The position numbers were made by a program, and so were the translations under genes. From an uncultured Clostridia bacterium (lineage in GTDB: Bacteria > Bacillota > Clostridia > JAAYHZ01), in contig CALCRE010000047.1 of assembly GCA_937894465.1 (NCBI GenBank), positions 11,629-75,628 on the forward strand: 64,000 nt of DNA, read 5' to 3'. The notes beneath the pieces were generated by a model. It made no database searches and was not told the DNA's origin. It saw nothing but the letters and a program-made list of their open reading frames with translations. Positions 43,697 to 53,007 of this stretch are shown here, one piece after another; position 1 is the first letter of the stretch; every line of letters begins with the position of its first letter.

Positions 43697-44782
43697 ATGA
43701 AAAAGCCTGGGAAAAAGAGAGTGTTAAAGTACCTATTGATTTCAGTGTTGGTCGCAGTTGTCGGTTTTATCGGCTATGCAATAATTGGAATGAACAAGTT
43801 GAATCGTTTGGCAGATATGTCATTTGAAGAGATGCTGCAATTCACCACAAAGGATCGAAAAGATGCCTATATCACGGTAGGGATCTTGCAAGATGATGAA
43901 ATGACTTACACTGTTTATGGGGAGAACGGTGAAGTGTTACCTCAAAAAGAAACTATTTATGAGATCGGATCCATTACAAAGACATTTACCGCATCGATGA
44001 TTTGCAAAGCCATTAATGAAGGCCTTATTCGTTTGGACGACTCCATTGATCAATATTTGAACCTTCCTGAAAAAGACTATTACCCTACTATTCGTAAGCT
44101 TTTGACTCATACGTCCGGATACAAGGCGTACTATTTTGAAAAGCCCATGATTTCCAACTTTCTATTCGGTAAAAATGATTTTAAAGGCATCTCAAAAGAT
44201 ATGGTGATGAAAAGAATTAAAAAAGTTCAAATCAAGGACGTTGAACATTCATTCTTGTATTCTAATTTTGGTATGTCGGTTTTAGGGTTGGTGTTGGAGG
44301 AAGTTTATGACGAAGATTATATGTCCTTGATGAACCGATATGTACAAGAGCTTCAACTTTCCAACACAAAAGTTTCGGATGGAACGGGGGATTTGGAAGG
44401 TTATTGGGAATGGGCAAAATCCGATGCCTATTTACCGGCAGGAGGCCTTTTGTCCACCGTTACCGATATGATGCAATACGCAAAAATTCATATGAATGAA
44501 GAGTTTGAATATTTACATATGTCACATGAACAAATGGCAAAGGGAGCATCAAATCCAACTTATGAAAAAATGAACATACGAATGGATGGTATTGGTGCCG
44601 GTTGGATGATGGATCAAGAAAACAACATCATTTGGCATAACGGGGGAACAAGTGAGTTTAACAGCTACTTAGGCTTTAACCAAGAAAGCAAAACGGCGGT
44701 GGTCGTTTTATCCAATCTACCGCCGAATTTTCGTATTCCGTCTACTGTGATGGGGATTGAGCTCCTTACGAGCTTGAGATAA
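43697..44782 (+). CDS. Membrane-anchored serine hydrolase, beta-lactamase (class C/PBP4*) fold
   Basis: The 361-residue protein has a single N-terminal membrane anchor (about 8-28) and an external beta-lactamase-fold domain. GSITKTF contains the S-x-x-K nucleophile, LYSNFG the Y-x-N motif and WHNGGT the H-x-G motif. Such proteins act as D-aminopeptidases, esterases or PBP-like hydrolases and are not necessarily lactamases. ATG 43697 follows AAAAGGAGA. It converges on blaR1 (27 bp apart), so it is not in the same transcript. Confidence 0.87.
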   Translation: MKKPGKKRVLKYLLISVLVAVVGFIGYAIIGMNKLNRLADMSFEEMLQFTTKDRKDAYITVGILQDDEMTYTVYGENGEVLPQKETIYEIGSITKTFTASMICKAINEGLIRLDDSIDQYLNLPEKDYYPTIRKLLTHTSGYKAYYFEKPMISNFLFGKNDFKGISKDMVMKRIKKVQIKDVEHSFLYSNFGMSVLGLVLEEVYDEDYMSLMNRYVQELQLSNTKVSDGTGDLEGYWEWAKSDAYLPAGGLLSTVTDMMQYAKIHMNEEFEYLHMSHEQMAKGASNPTYEKMNIRMDGIGAGWMMDQENNIIWHNGGTSEFNSYLGFNQESKTAVVVLSNLPPNFRIPSTVMGIELLTSLR

Positions 44783-44809
44783 AAATAGGTACTTCTTAAA
44801 TGATCTAGT

Positions 44810-47281
44810 CTAATTCGTATCAGTTATAGAAAAAGTCACATTACCTTGATAGTCGGTAAGCGTGGCTTTTTTAATACCATGTTTTTTTAGATGCTTATAA
44901 AGGTTGCCAATTAACAGTTCGTGTAGTTCGTCATGATTGCTGTATTCACGAATCATTTGATCTGCTAGTCCCTTAATATTCTTTTTGGATTTAGGCATGC
45001 TGCAAAAATTCTTAATGGAGGGACTAAATTGAGAACCGTCCCCGGCTTGCACATATTCCTTCAAGACAAAATTTCCATCGGTATCCTTTTGATAGGTGAT
45101 GGCTGCCGGAATGATACTGCCTCCGGCTTCGGACAAGGTGTCCCCATATAGTTCATATCGGACTGTGAAGGTGGTGACAAATACTTTTAACATATCCTCT
45201 TCTTTATAACTTCCGAAAATCTTAGGAGCTACAATGATGAATCCCCTTTTTTCTGAGGTTGCTCTTTGTTGAACTTCTGTTGAGTAAACAAGCTTTTCAA
45301 TCGGATCGTCTCCATCGTACTTAAAATGGGGTAGCTTGGTTTCCAGAAGAATATCTAGTGCTGCATACCACTGCTGAGGCGATAAGCCTAAGTCTTTGAC
45401 ATTATTTCTTGGACCTAAAAGCTCTTTGCATAAGATCATCATAACAACTCCGCGAAGCCCCTCGGCTTTTCCTGCTTTAAATTCAGAAAGCATATATTGT
45501 AAAGCATCTTCACCCCCGTACTTTAGAATGTTTTCATATTCGTCCATGTGGGTATTGATATAGTCTTGGGCATTAGATGATTCTAGCGGGGAAGACAAAA
45601 TGGTATCCAAACTTTTTCCTATATCAAACCCGGAGTTGTCGAAAATGGAGGTGATGGTTTTCATGATGTCGGAATCGATCTTATGAATGCGCTCATAAGG
45701 CTGATCGATATAGTAACTTTTGTTGTCTTGGATATATAAATAATATCGATGGTATACATGTTCCCCGTTCATTTCCACTTTTAGGTAATCCGATACCGGA
45801 GGTACATCATTTAATGTGGAATTAAAAAACAAGGAAGGCTTGTATCTTTCACCTTGTTGCATAAGCACAGCCATCCGCATGATGATCTTTTCATCTTCCG
45901 TGATGATTTTGTTGGTATCTTGACCGTTTACATGGTTTGTGACTGTTATTTGTTGTACATGAGGAATTCCGGATGCAGCCATTTGCCGAATGGACTGATA
46001 GTCTTGCTCGGGTATTTTGTAATACCTGAACTCATCTTGATAAACGGTCATGACGTAAGTTTCAGATTCAAAAAACCGAATTTCATTTCCTGTTTCTGCA
46101 CTGACATGAACAATGATGGAAGGGGTAAGTTCATTGGGTATATTCCTTCTTTTTCTTTTCCATCGGTTTTCGGCTATATCCAACCACTTTGCAAACTCGG
46201 TACCGCTGACCGCAGACTCACCATATTCAATGGATTCAATGATGATTTGCTCTTGTTCTGCAATGGCGGACAGCATACTGTTGGGATTGAGAAATGATAA
46301 ATCCGGTTGTCCGTTCACAGGGTTGGAGATCAAAGAAATACCAACAACAAGGACTAAGATTATTGAAGCGGTTATAACCCAAAAAACCGGCTTTTTGTAG
46401 TTTACGATATTCTTGATACGGGATTTTACATGACTTTCCCCAAAGGCCAAAGGACTTGCGGTAAAGGGATTTCTGTTTTTTAACGAAAGTGAAAGCAAAG
46501 AGTTGGAATAGCCCCGCCTTATATCTTGATTCATACTGCGGAGGACGGTTTCGTCACAGGACATTTCCATGTCTTTGCTCATCAGATTAAATGAAAGCCA
46601 CATAATCGGGTTAAACCAATGGGGGATTAGAGCAAGAAAAGAAACAAACTTTACTAAGTGATCTTTTCTGTGGATGTGTGTTCTTTCATGGGATAGGATG
46701 TATGGCAGATCGGATTGATCTATATTGGCAGGAATATAGATTTTAGGGTAAATCAGTCCGCACACAAATGCCGTGGTGATTTGATCAGATTCATAGATAT
46801 TGTCTTTTACAAGAGTTGAAAACCGTAAATTCCTTTTTGTATTTATATATGAAATCACACTATAGATCAATAATACAACCATTCCTGCAACCCAAACCAC
46901 ACTGAGTATTCCCATCCATATTTGCATGGGGTTTGCACTGGCAAGAGGTGTAGCCTGTGGTAATACTTTATTTACTACAGGATCTAAGCTGCTGATACCG
47001 GATTGGATCGTCGGTGTATTCATGATTCCAATATCCATAGGTACATATTCCGGATGACCGGATTGATTGTTTAACCGAATATTTAAAAGATTCAACAAAC
47101 TGAAATTTGTTTGAATGGAAATAGGACATACAAGCCGAAATAAAACAACGCCCCATAATGCGTATGAGAAGATCCGCGGTGTTTTTTTCAATAACATCCG
47201 AACAAGAATAACACCGATGGCTACATAAGAGGATGTGATACTCATGTTTAAAACGACAATGAATAATTCTTGTAAGCTCAT
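44810..47281 (-). CDS. blaR1: BlaR1/MecR1 family M56 peptidase sensor with non-PBP C-terminal domain
   Basis: The 823-residue protein has four membrane helices in an M56 layout (1-30, 36-56, 120-145, 310-330) and the zinc motif HERTH at 198-202, with MEMSCDE supplying the third ligand. It should cleave the BlaI repressor when activated. The outer C-terminal part (about 335-823) shows no S-x-x-K/K-T-G penicillin-binding motifs and is longer than the 240-residue sensor of classic BlaR1, so the stimulus may not be a beta-lactam. Its start overlaps the blaI stop by 4 bp (47278-47281). Confidence 0.88.
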   Translation of the reverse strand: MSLQELFIVVLNMSITSSYVAIGVILVRMLLKKTPRIFSYALWGVVLFRLVCPISIQTNFSLLNLLNIRLNNQSGHPEYVPMDIGIMNTPTIQSGISSLDPVVNKVLPQATPLASANPMQIWMGILSVVWVAGMVVLLIYSVISYINTKRNLRFSTLVKDNIYESDQITTAFVCGLIYPKIYIPANIDQSDLPYILSHERTHIHRKDHLVKFVSFLALIPHWFNPIMWLSFNLMSKDMEMSCDETVLRSMNQDIRRGYSNSLLSLSLKNRNPFTASPLAFGESHVKSRIKNIVNYKKPVFWVITASIILVLVVGISLISNPVNGQPDLSFLNPNSMLSAIAEQEQIIIESIEYGESAVSGTEFAKWLDIAENRWKRKRRNIPNELTPSIIVHVSAETGNEIRFFESETYVMTVYQDEFRYYKIPEQDYQSIRQMAASGIPHVQQITVTNHVNGQDTNKIITEDEKIIMRMAVLMQQGERYKPSLFFNSTLNDVPPVSDYLKVEMNGEHVYHRYYLYIQDNKSYYIDQPYERIHKIDSDIMKTITSIFDNSGFDIGKSLDTILSSPLESSNAQDYINTHMDEYENILKYGGEDALQYMLSEFKAGKAEGLRGVVMMILCKELLGPRNNVKDLGLSPQQWYAALDILLETKLPHFKYDGDDPIEKLVYSTEVQQRATSEKRGFIIVAPKIFGSYKEEDMLKVFVTTFTVRYELYGDTLSEAGGSIIPAAITYQKDTDGNFVLKEYVQAGDGSQFSPSIKNFCSMPKSKKNIKGLADQMIREYSNHDELHELLIGNLYKHLKKHGIKKATLTDYQGNVTFSITDTN

Positions 47282-47643
47282 TTGGTGGCCTCCTCAATGA
47301 TCTGTCTTAGCTCATTTGCCTCTTCCGAGGTGATTTTTCTGTTATCAAGAAAGGCTGTTAAGAATTTCGGGAGAGATCCGTCAAATGTTTTCTCCACGAT
47401 GGTATTGCTTTCATACTTTTGAACATCCTCTTTTTTAACCAGTGAGGTTACCATAGCGTCAACATTTTGCAAAACATTTCGCTCACAAAGCTTCTTTAAA
47501 ACGGTATAGGTGGTTGATTTTTTCCAACCGAGTTCTTTCGCACAAAGCTTAACAAGTTCAGTAGAGTTAATGGGCTCGCGCTCCCATACAATACATGCAA
47601 ATTTGTATTCGGCATCAAACAGTTTGTAATTTTCCAAAAGCAA
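47278..47643 (-). CDS. blaI: BlaI/MecI family transcriptional repressor
   Basis: The 121-residue protein has the BlaI winged helix (FKFACIVWEREPINSTELVKLCAKELGWKKSTTYTVLKKLCERNVL) and the dimerisation tail (FLTAFLDNRKITSEEANELRQII). It starts with TTG at 47643, with AAGGAG on the reverse strand just upstream. It should repress its own operon from the palindrome at 47666 and be cleaved by the M56 partner. Confidence 0.9.
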   Translation of the reverse strand: MLLENYKLFDAEYKFACIVWEREPINSTELVKLCAKELGWKKSTTYTVLKKLCERNVLQNVDAMVTSLVKKEDVQKYESNTIVEKTFDGSLPKFLTAFLDNRKITSEEANELRQIIEEATK

Positions 47644-47665
47644 TCATCTCCTTAACAAACATTAA

Positions 47666-47710
47666 GTCTATCTAAATAGACCTTGTGCCGAGTTTATTCC
47701 AATAGACCTT
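47666..47710 (-). promoter_or_regulatory. Putative BlaI operator with direct repeat
   Basis: GTCTAT-CTAA-ATAGAC (47666-47681) is a perfect palindrome 23 bp upstream of the blaI start. The 10-bp sequence AATAGACCTT occurs at 47675-47684 and again at 47701-47710, 26 bp apart, so two operator sites may lie over the promoter. BlaI binding is inferred from position and symmetry; the classic TACA/TGTA core is not present. Confidence 0.5.
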
Positions 47711-47856
47711 TAAAGTCAAGCTCTTTTTGAATTTTTGTTCAAACCTAGGTAACATGACTGTTTTGGTTAAGTAAAATACCGAAAATGTCAAATAATAAAT
47801 AATTGATAAATGGTAGCATCTATGTATATCTATTAACCTTATAAGGAGGATTATGT

Positions 47857-49740
47857 ATGAAACTGTCTAAACCTATTATTATCTTAATTGTTTTATCAAT
47901 GATGCTTTCTTTTGTTGCTTGTTCACAAACTGAGAATCAACCTGGAGCAACAACAACAAGTGCACAAGTAACGACTACGAAAGCTGTAACAACCACGCAA
48001 AAACAGGCAGAAACCACAACTGGCGCTGTAACGACGACTCAACAAGTTGAGGAAAATCCATTTGCTGAGTTTTATGAAATCAGCTGGTTACATGGGATGT
48101 GTGCCAATTATGAGGAGGGTGCATGGGATGAGTTGATGCTCGAAGAAAAGTATAATATCGATCTGAAGATATGGACCATCAACCACACTGACACAGAAGG
48201 ATTGTCCATGATGCTTGCAGCCGGTGAAATTCCGGATGTTGGATTGCTAACAAATGCTCCTTTATGGCCTCCGGCTCAATATGCAGAAAAGTTTACTCGT
48301 TCGGTACCATTATCTATGATTCAACAATATTTTCCGCACTACTATGAGAAGATGTTACAGAATCAACCATCAAGCTTTCAATACAACAAGATCGGTGATA
48401 CAGATGAGTATTACGGTTTGTCGGCAATTAATGTAACCTTCTTGCGTTCGTATAACGTATCCCTTCTACGCTTAGACTGGATGGAGAATGTAGGTCATGA
48501 GATTCCCGAGAATGAATTGACAAACATCACTATGACAGATGATAAGTTTGGTAAATTCGACGGACAATTATACATCACAAACTATTTGTTTGAACATGAT
48601 GAAATGAATGACATCTTTAGAGCATTCACCGAAGACGACCCGGATGGAAATGGTGAAGATGATACATACGCTGCTGTAACTTGGCCACATACATGGAGAA
48701 ACCATTGGTCGGATTTATACTGGGGACAATTTGGAATCATCGGTTCTGATTTGGGCTGGTTGTATTTAGACGATGTATCCGGAAACATAGTTCCTGCATA
48801 TGCAGTGACCGGATACAGGGACTATATGAAATGGGCAAGCGAAATGTATGAAAAAGGTTACATGAGAACATTAGGTGAAGGAAACTGGCGTGATGTTCAA
48901 AATATGACCTGGATGACCGGTAAGGTCGGATACTTTAATGCAGACAGGCAAGTTATTGCCAGACCGGATCTACCTGAAACAACAGATAAGCAACCGCCTC
49001 AAAGCATTTGGTTAAATACTGACCCGGATGCTAAATTCGTGATCGTTCCTTGTTTGGCAGGTCCTAATGATAACTTCGGAACAAGAAGATACGAATTAAC
49101 CGCTATGAGCGAAAACAGAAACAGAGTGTATACATTTGCATCTACTGTATCCGATGGTAAATTGGCACGTGTGTTTACCATGTGGAATGATTACTGCATG
49201 GACCCTTTCAGTGACTTTAATGACAAGGTACACAATGGTATTGAAAACATCCATTTTAAATGGTCAGGAGAACCTTTTAACAGTTCTAGAATGATAACTG
49301 ATGCAACTAAAATTCCTCCGCAGTATAGAATGGGTAAATTCTGGAGCGGTAACTTCTTAGGAGAAGAAAATTTCTTCGCTTATGAAGCACAACGTCAAAT
49401 ATTGCTGTTCCAATATAAAAACAGATGGGTTGAGAAATACATGGTAGAACCATATAAATTTATCAGTATACTTGACATGGGTCAGGAAATGTACGATGCA
49501 TACAGAAAAGACTATAACGAAATGAATTCCACAATAATGGCGGTCGTTAATGACTTTGCTACTCGCGTTTGGGAAGGTCAAGTCGGTGATGTGAATACCG
49601 AGTGGGAGCAATATCTGACACAGTTATACAGTGCAGGGCTGCAGACCATGGTAGATAAATATTACAACAATGAAGCATTCAAGCTGTATGATGTACCTGA
49701 CTTTGATAAAATTATAAAAGGATTTAAACAATTTCAATGA
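47857..49740 (+). CDS. Large extracellular solute-binding lipoprotein, second paralogue
   Basis: The 627-residue protein has a lipobox (SFVAC; Cys about 22) followed by a threonine-rich linker (about 30-68: TTTSAQVTTTKAVTTTQ), then the same large binding fold as the 34766 protein. The calcium-loop-like DPDGNGEDD lies near 263. It likely binds an oligosaccharide. It has AAGGAGG before the ATG and a terminator at 49777. No permease is nearby, but AraC-type regulators and glycan-active proteins follow, suggesting a carbohydrate uptake locus. Confidence 0.87.
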   Translation: MKLSKPIIILIVLSMMLSFVACSQTENQPGATTTSAQVTTTKAVTTTQKQAETTTGAVTTTQQVEENPFAEFYEISWLHGMCANYEEGAWDELMLEEKYNIDLKIWTINHTDTEGLSMMLAAGEIPDVGLLTNAPLWPPAQYAEKFTRSVPLSMIQQYFPHYYEKMLQNQPSSFQYNKIGDTDEYYGLSAINVTFLRSYNVSLLRLDWMENVGHEIPENELTNITMTDDKFGKFDGQLYITNYLFEHDEMNDIFRAFTEDDPDGNGEDDTYAAVTWPHTWRNHWSDLYWGQFGIIGSDLGWLYLDDVSGNIVPAYAVTGYRDYMKWASEMYEKGYMRTLGEGNWRDVQNMTWMTGKVGYFNADRQVIARPDLPETTDKQPPQSIWLNTDPDAKFVIVPCLAGPNDNFGTRRYELTAMSENRNRVYTFASTVSDGKLARVFTMWNDYCMDPFSDFNDKVHNGIENIHFKWSGEPFNSSRMITDATKIPPQYRMGKFWSGNFLGEENFFAYEAQRQILLFQYKNRWVEKYMVEPYKFISILDMGQEMYDAYRKDYNEMNSTIMAVVNDFATRVWEGQVGDVNTEWEQYLTQLYSAGLQTMVDKYYNNEAFKLYDVPDFDKIIKGFKQFQ

Positions 49741-49776
49741 AGTTCGTTAATATAGGATGTTTATACAAAGCAGATA

Positions 49777-49806
49777 GAAAACAGGAGCCAGCTCCTGTTT
49801 TCTTCC
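49777..49806 (+). terminator. Intrinsic terminator after the second solute-binding lipoprotein
   Basis: GAAAACAGGAG (49777-49787) pairs perfectly with CTCCTGTTTTC (49792-49802) across a CCAG loop, followed by TTCC. The stem is strong and compact. Confidence 0.82.
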
Positions 49807-49848
49807 TTGTTGTAACTGTTTATTCCATCACACTTTAGCTGTTATTTA

Positions 49849-50138
49849 ATGTTTTTAAACAGTATAATGAAATTAATGATCAACATAAAAAATGATGTGA
49901 TGCAGAAAGTGATGTTCAATCAACCATTGATATTTCATTTTAATAAATTGTTCGACCAAATGAATCGAAAGGTCGGTCCATATATTATCTATCAAGTTGG
50001 GGATTTATGTAGTGAGCCCGGATATCGGGTAGGAACCCACATTCAATATAATGTATGAAATCAGCTTTATAGTAGCTACCTAGCGATTACGAAAAGTGGA
50101 TAGAAGAAAATAATGAGACCTTCGATGGGGAACTATGA
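49849..50138 (+). pseudogene. AraC family regulator remnant with internal deletion
   Basis: The start of the frame encodes FHFNKLFDQMNRKVGPYIIYQVGDLCSEPGYRV, about 65% identical to the N-terminal cupin of the intact regulator at 52076. After about 50058 the frame shifts and shows YEISFIVA, again matching the intact copy. Immediately afterwards, in a further frame, PSDYEKWIEENNE corresponds to the extreme C-terminus of the intact protein (TAYKKWVDENKT). About 230 residues, including the DNA-binding domain, have been deleted. It is not functional. Confidence 0.8.
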
Positions 50139-50283
50139 CCTTTCACACAGTGCATCTTTTATCAAATTTATAAACAATGACAAAGATGATCCTATAATTA
50201 TCAAATCTATTGCAATATATCCTAAATTCCTTATCTGAATTAGCGTAGACACCTTTTACAAACAAAGAATACCTAAACCTTTG

Positions 50284-50312
50284 GAAGTCCCTGCATATTG
50301 GGGCTTTTTTTA
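50284..50312 (+). terminator. Weak terminator-like hairpin inside the IS left end
   Basis: AGTCCC and GGGGCT flank an 8-nt loop (one G-U pair) and are followed by TTTTTTTATTTT. It would stop read-through from outside into the transposase gene, as is common in insertion sequences. Confidence 0.5.
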
Positions 50313-50335
50313 TTTTAATCTTTCCAATTTTTCTC

Positions 50336-50376
50336 TTGACATTTTATAGATGTATACACTATAATTAGTGTATACA
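50336..50376 (+). promoter_or_regulatory. Transposase promoter overlapped by a 26-bp perfect palindrome
   Basis: TTGACA (50336-50341), an 18-bp spacer and TATAAT (50360-50365) match the consensus exactly. TGTATACACTA (50351-50361) and TAGTGTATACA (50366-50376) form a perfect palindrome centred on the -10 box. A repressor bound there would block transcription, so it is probably an operator that keeps transposition low, or it forms a structure in the transcript. Confidence 0.7.
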
Positions 50377-50396
50377 TTGATGTGGGGGTGTCGTAA

Positions 50397-52016
50397 ATGA
50401 CTACATATAGAAAACCGTTGGTCGACATACCGGATGATAAAGGTGTTCATGTAAAAACCGCCGGTGCAAAAAGTGAGATGTACGTCTATAAATATGTAAA
50501 GTATTACAGGAATGATCAAGGCAATCCCAGAAACAAGGCTAAGGCAATCGGTAAGTTGGATCCGGAAACCGGCAGAATGGTTCCAAATAGCAACTACTTT
50601 CAAATGTATCACTTGGATCCTTTGCTACCGGACATCACAATTTGGAAATACGGTTACACATACTTGATCCTAAAAGTCTGCAAAGACATAAAACTTCTCG
50701 ACTGCCTTACCCGTGTATTCGGTGAGCGTGCCATTGACATTATTGTAATGGCTTCCTACATCATCCGTAAGGGAAACGCCATGGACGGAATTGATGATTG
50801 GCAGCAAGAAAATTATTTTCCGGGCTTTGAACGTTTGTTGACTTCACAATCCACCAGCAGGATATTCGGCACACTGTCGGCGGTCAAGATGAATGATTTC
50901 TTTAAACATTGGATACAAGAGGCTTTTCATGGAGGCAGCGTGTTTTATGACGTTACTTCAATATCGTCATATTCTCAGGAGATGCCTGATGTCGAGTACG
51001 GCTACAATAGGGACGGTGAAGACTTGGCACAGTTCAATGTGGGACTCTTTTGTGATGAGTCCACCAGAACACCGCTGTATTACAACCGTTACAACGGCAG
51101 CCTGACTGACAAGGTGAATCTCTCCTATGTTCTTAAAAATGCAGAATCTGTGGGGATAAAAAATATCAAGGCAGTTGTGGACGGAGGCTTCTGGAGCGAA
51201 GAATGTATCAAAAGCCTCAATTCTTGTTGTGATACTTTTACCATAGGTATGCCGGCTTTTTTGAAAGAGTCACAGAAGATACTTTCCGAATATGCGGACG
51301 GCATTGAAAAATATGAAAATGAATTAATCGAATACCATGTTTATTGTGTAGAGGTAAATACAACCCTATACGGTGTCCCCGGTAAGGTTCTTTTATACTA
51401 CGACCCTTGGAATCACCTTAATTTGTGCAACGAAATGTCTGAACGGATCAACAAGCTCAAGTCGGAGCTTTCAGCTCTTAAACGTTATCCGAAGAGCAAG
51501 TTGAGCCGTTACACTAAGTATTTCATCATAACAAAACATGAAAATGACAATGGATTTGATTTTATGGTAGATACAGACAATGTCGAACAACTGCGAAAAT
51601 ATAAAGGATTCTTTCCCATTTTTACAACCGATATGAATGCCACGCCGTCAGATAATCTTTATTTTTATCGTACGAAGGATGTCGAGGAGAAGCTATTCGA
51701 TCAGATTAAGGTGGATATGGATGGCGGACGTATTCGTACCCACAGTATGGAAGCAACCGAGGGAAAAACATTCGTCACATTCATAGCATGTGTTATCCGA
51801 TCATACATGTTTAATAAACTTTCAAAGCATTTTACAGAAAATTCAACCTCCTTAAAAAAGGTGTTGAATAAATTATCGAACATAACAATAATATCAAGCT
51901 ATGACGGATATCGTTTTACAAAAGCATTGACCAAAGAACAGAAAGACATACTTTCGGCGTTTGACGCAGTTAATGATATCAAGGTTAGTGTCAAGAATGA
52001 AAAATGTCTACGCTAA
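50397..52016 (+). CDS. IS1634 family (IS4-group) DDE transposase
   Basis: The 539-residue protein matches IS1634-type transposases: N-terminal MYVYKYVKYYRNDQGNPRNKAKAIGKLD, VFYDVTSISSYS (first D), KAVVDGGFWSEE (second D), and TEGKTFVTFIACVIRSY near residue 460 as the likely catalytic Glu region. The frame is intact from ATG 50397 (GGGGGTG upstream) to TAA 52016 in the right terminal repeat, so it may be active. No other copy of the element is in this window. Confidence 0.9.
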   Translation: MTTYRKPLVDIPDDKGVHVKTAGAKSEMYVYKYVKYYRNDQGNPRNKAKAIGKLDPETGRMVPNSNYFQMYHLDPLLPDITIWKYGYTYLILKVCKDIKLLDCLTRVFGERAIDIIVMASYIIRKGNAMDGIDDWQQENYFPGFERLLTSQSTSRIFGTLSAVKMNDFFKHWIQEAFHGGSVFYDVTSISSYSQEMPDVEYGYNRDGEDLAQFNVGLFCDESTRTPLYYNRYNGSLTDKVNLSYVLKNAESVGIKNIKAVVDGGFWSEECIKSLNSCCDTFTIGMPAFLKESQKILSEYADGIEKYENELIEYHVYCVEVNTTLYGVPGKVLLYYDPWNHLNLCNEMSERINKLKSELSALKRYPKSKLSRYTKYFIITKHENDNGFDFMVDTDNVEQLRKYKGFFPIFTTDMNATPSDNLYFYRTKDVEEKLFDQIKVDMDGGRIRTHSMEATEGKTFVTFIACVIRSYMFNKLSKHFTENSTSLKKVLNKLSNITIISSYDGYRFTKALTKEQKDILSAFDAVNDIKVSVKNEKCLR

Positions 52017-52075
52017 AATTTTGCGGAATTCAGGATACTAAAAATAATTACAATGTAAAAAGTGGGGCACATGAA

Positions 52076-52969
52076 ATGGCGACAAACCGAAGAGCAAAAT
52101 TTCACTTTGATAATTGGTTTAATGAGACGAACAACAAAATTGGACCGTATATCATCTATCAAGTGGGAGATTTATGTTGTGAACCCGGTTACCAAGTCTG
52201 GAACCACACCCAAAAGGTATATGAAATCAGCTATATCGTATCAGGGAAAGGAACTTTCTGTGTAAACGGAGACCAATATGAGGTATCCGACGGTATGTTG
52301 TTCTTAAACAGGATCGGAGAAAAGCATGAAGTAAAATCATCATCGGTTGAGCCGTTAAGGTTCTTTTATTTAGGTTTTACTTTTGCCGCGGGCGATGATA
52401 ATCAGCAAATAAACCGGTTAATTGATTTTTTTAATAATTCGGAAAACCGCATTGTTTACCATGTAAATGGAATGACCGAATTATTTACTAAACTTTTTAT
52501 CGAACTAAAGACAGGGGATTTTTTTACTGAAAAAATGTTGGAAGACTATATTGATCAAATTCTGATCAGCACTTATCGTTGCTTCAGTCAAAAGAAATAT
52601 CATTCATATACATTAAAAGAAAACGATATAGATAAGAAACTTGTGTATGACATCGTCCATTACATTGATACCGAGGTAGAGAATATCACAAATTTGTCAA
52701 GCTTAAGCAAAGAATTCGGATATAGCTATTCTCATATATCCCACAAGTTTAATGATATCATGAGTGAAAACCTAAAATCATATTATAGTAAAAGACGATT
52801 TGACAAGGCTAAGGAGAAGGTGGCCTCCGGCATGACCATTACAGATATTGCCGAGGAATTAGGTTATAAGTCTATTCACGCATTCAGCAGAGCTTTTCGC
52901 AATTATGTAGGCATGACCCCCACTGCCTACAAAAAATGGGTGGATGAAAACAAGACGCTTCAAGTTTAA
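52076..52969 (+). CDS. AraC family transcriptional regulator
   Basis: The 297-residue protein has an N-terminal cupin sugar-binding domain (YIIYQVGDLCCEPGYQV, YEISYIVSGKGTF) and a C-terminal double helix-turn-helix (about 195-295: LSSLSKEFGYSYSHISHKFNDI and ITDIAEELGYKSIHAFSRAFRNYVGMTP). I chose ATG 52076, 8 nt after GTGGGG; the frame is also open upstream to 52004 into the IS end. It should activate genes for uptake and breakdown of a sugar, plausibly the lipoprotein at 47857 and the genes that follow. The IS insertion directly upstream may have replaced its promoter. Confidence 0.88.
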   Translation: MATNRRAKFHFDNWFNETNNKIGPYIIYQVGDLCCEPGYQVWNHTQKVYEISYIVSGKGTFCVNGDQYEVSDGMLFLNRIGEKHEVKSSSVEPLRFFYLGFTFAAGDDNQQINRLIDFFNNSENRIVYHVNGMTELFTKLFIELKTGDFFTEKMLEDYIDQILISTYRCFSQKKYHSYTLKENDIDKKLVYDIVHYIDTEVENITNLSSLSKEFGYSYSHISHKFNDIMSENLKSYYSKRRFDKAKEKVASGMTITDIAEELGYKSIHAFSRAFRNYVGMTPTAYKKWVDENKTLQV

Positions 52970-53007
52970 TAACTATGAAATAAATTCAAAATGTAGAGAG
53001 GTTTTTA

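Larger units (their letters stand above)
50240..52016 (+). mobile_element. IS1634-like insertion sequence with 12-bp terminal inverted repeats
   Basis: TTAGCGTAGACA at 50240-50251 is repeated in inverted form as TGTCTACGCTAA at 52005-52016, delimiting an element of 1777 bp around one transposase gene. The transposase TAA stop lies inside the right repeat. Inside the left end are a possible host-type terminator (50284-50306), a consensus promoter and a 26-bp palindrome. No clear target duplication is visible (left flank TATCTGAA, right flank AATTTTGC), which may mean a flank was lost or that the repeat ends are a base or two different. It separates a dead and a live AraC gene. Confidence 0.88.

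Noticed and set aside
36724..45040. A shared 14-base string (TTGAGAACCGTCCC) near 36724 and 45026
   Set aside because: A 14-mer match is expected several times by chance in 64 kb, and one copy is inside the blaR1 coding region.
50230..52026. A target-site duplication around the IS element
   Set aside because: The flanks TATCTGAA and AATTTTGC share only short A/T strings; no convincing direct repeat of 4-9 bp is present.
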